Source: Mageeibacillus sp. UBA1257
GTDB lineage: Bacteria > Bacillota > Clostridia > UBA1212 > UBA1257
Assembly: GCA_002308775.1 (NCBI GenBank)
Contig: DBVT01000014.1
Location: forward strand, 1 to 5,675
DNA length: 5,675 nucleotides
Direction of reading: 5' to 3'
Shown here: positions 5,350 to 5,675 of the stretch, piece by piece
How the letters are laid out: the number at the start of each line of letters is the position of its first letter
Position numbering within the stretch: the first letter of the stretch is position 1
Translations under genes and position numbers: made by a program
Notes under the pieces: generated by a model
Told to the model about the DNA's origin: nothing
Seen by the model: only the letters and a program-made list of their open reading frames with translations
Database searches by the model: none

Positions 5350-5675
5350 ATGAAATTAGGAATCATCGGTCTGCCCAACGTAGGCAAGAGCACTTTATTT
5401 AACGCGATAACAAAAGCAGGCGCGGAATGCGCCAACTACCCGTTCTGCACCATAGAGCCGAACGTAGGCGTCGTTCCCGTCCCCGACGAGAGGCTTGACG
5501 TCCTGGCAAAGATGTATTCGCCCGAAAAAATTACTCCCGCCACTGTGGAATTCGTAGACATAGCCGGCCTTGTAAAAGGCGCAAGCCGCGGCGAAGGTCT
5601 GGGCAATAAATTCCTGTCCCACATCCGCGAAATGGACGCGATCATCCACGTCGTGCGCTGCTTTGAGAACGACGA
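5350..5675 (+). CDS. ychF: Redox-regulated ATPase YchF (Obg-family P-loop NTPase), N-terminal part
   Basis: This is a universally conserved Obg/HflX-class P-loop protein (bacterial YchF, eukaryotic OLA1) that binds the ribosome. Despite its GTPase fold it prefers ATP, a family property decided by the G4 motif, which lies beyond the window. The 108 visible residues are about 30 percent of the usual length of roughly 365. They include the P-loop GLPNVGKST (7-15), the family stretch NYPFCTIEPNVG (29-40) with the switch I threonine T34, and the G3 motif DIAGLVKGAS (70-79) followed by the family sequence RGEGLGNKFLSHIREMDAI. The ATG at 5350-5352 has AGGAG at 5335-5339, ten bases upstream. It is divergently transcribed from the regulator operon and has its own promoter. 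No truncation is visible apart from the window edge. Confidence 0.97.
   Translation, partial: MKLGIIGLPNVGKSTLFNAITKAGAECANYPFCTIEPNVGVVPVPDERLDVLAKMYSPEKITPATVEFVDIAGLVKGASRGEGLGNKFLSHIREMDAIIHVVRCFEND

Noticed and set aside
5172..5649. Three overlapping minus-strand open frames opposite ychF
   Set aside because: They lie antisense to a highly conserved ATPase sequence, with no motifs of their own; they are frame shadows.

Overview
The window reads as chromosomal DNA from a low-to-mid-GC Firmicute, most likely an anaerobic member of the Clostridia. This is inferred from strong AGGAGG-type ribosome binding sites, a four-cysteine L28 ribosomal protein, an OmpR-type regulator/kinase pair next to an HtrA protease (reminiscent of the walRK...htrC arrangement), and housekeeping genes with clostridial-looking sequences. 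I cannot name a genus.

Layout: the first 64 bases hold the last codons of an unidentified plus-strand gene. Convergent to it is rpmB (170-367, minus), with its own extended -10 promoter, a strong Shine-Dalgarno and a rho-independent terminator. Upstream of rpmB, also on the minus strand, lies a four-gene block transcribed right to left: an OmpR/PhoB-family response regulator (4339-5103), a membrane sensor histidine kinase (2652-4253), a membrane-anchored HtrA-type serine protease with one PDZ domain (1116-2561), and nth for endonuclease III (481-1119). Divergent from this block at the right edge is ychF (5350 onward, plus, cut by the window end). The 246-base region between ychF and the regulator carries two opposed promoters, both with the extended -10 sequence TGATATAAT.

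How the genes fit together: the kinase and regulator form a two-component system that probably senses an envelope signal and may control the downstream protease, an envelope quality-control enzyme. nth follows the protease with a 4-base ATGA overlap, so it is probably a passenger under the same transcription. The operon is subdivided: a terminator-like hairpin sits between regulator and kinase, and a candidate promoter lies just ahead of the protease.

The main oddities are these. There is an in-frame amber (TAG) codon in an otherwise perfectly preserved nth, placed between the two catalytic residues. A nested hairpin lies between regulator and kinase, with one arm starting at the regulator stop codon. 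An exact tandem pair of 11-bp repeats sits in the -35 region of the regulator promoter and looks like an OmpR-family autoregulatory site. A dyad is centred on the rpmB -10 box. A 12-codon mini-ORF has a stop that overlaps the ychF start. I saw no mobile element, CRISPR array, tRNA or rRNA, and no clear evidence of a wholly new system.
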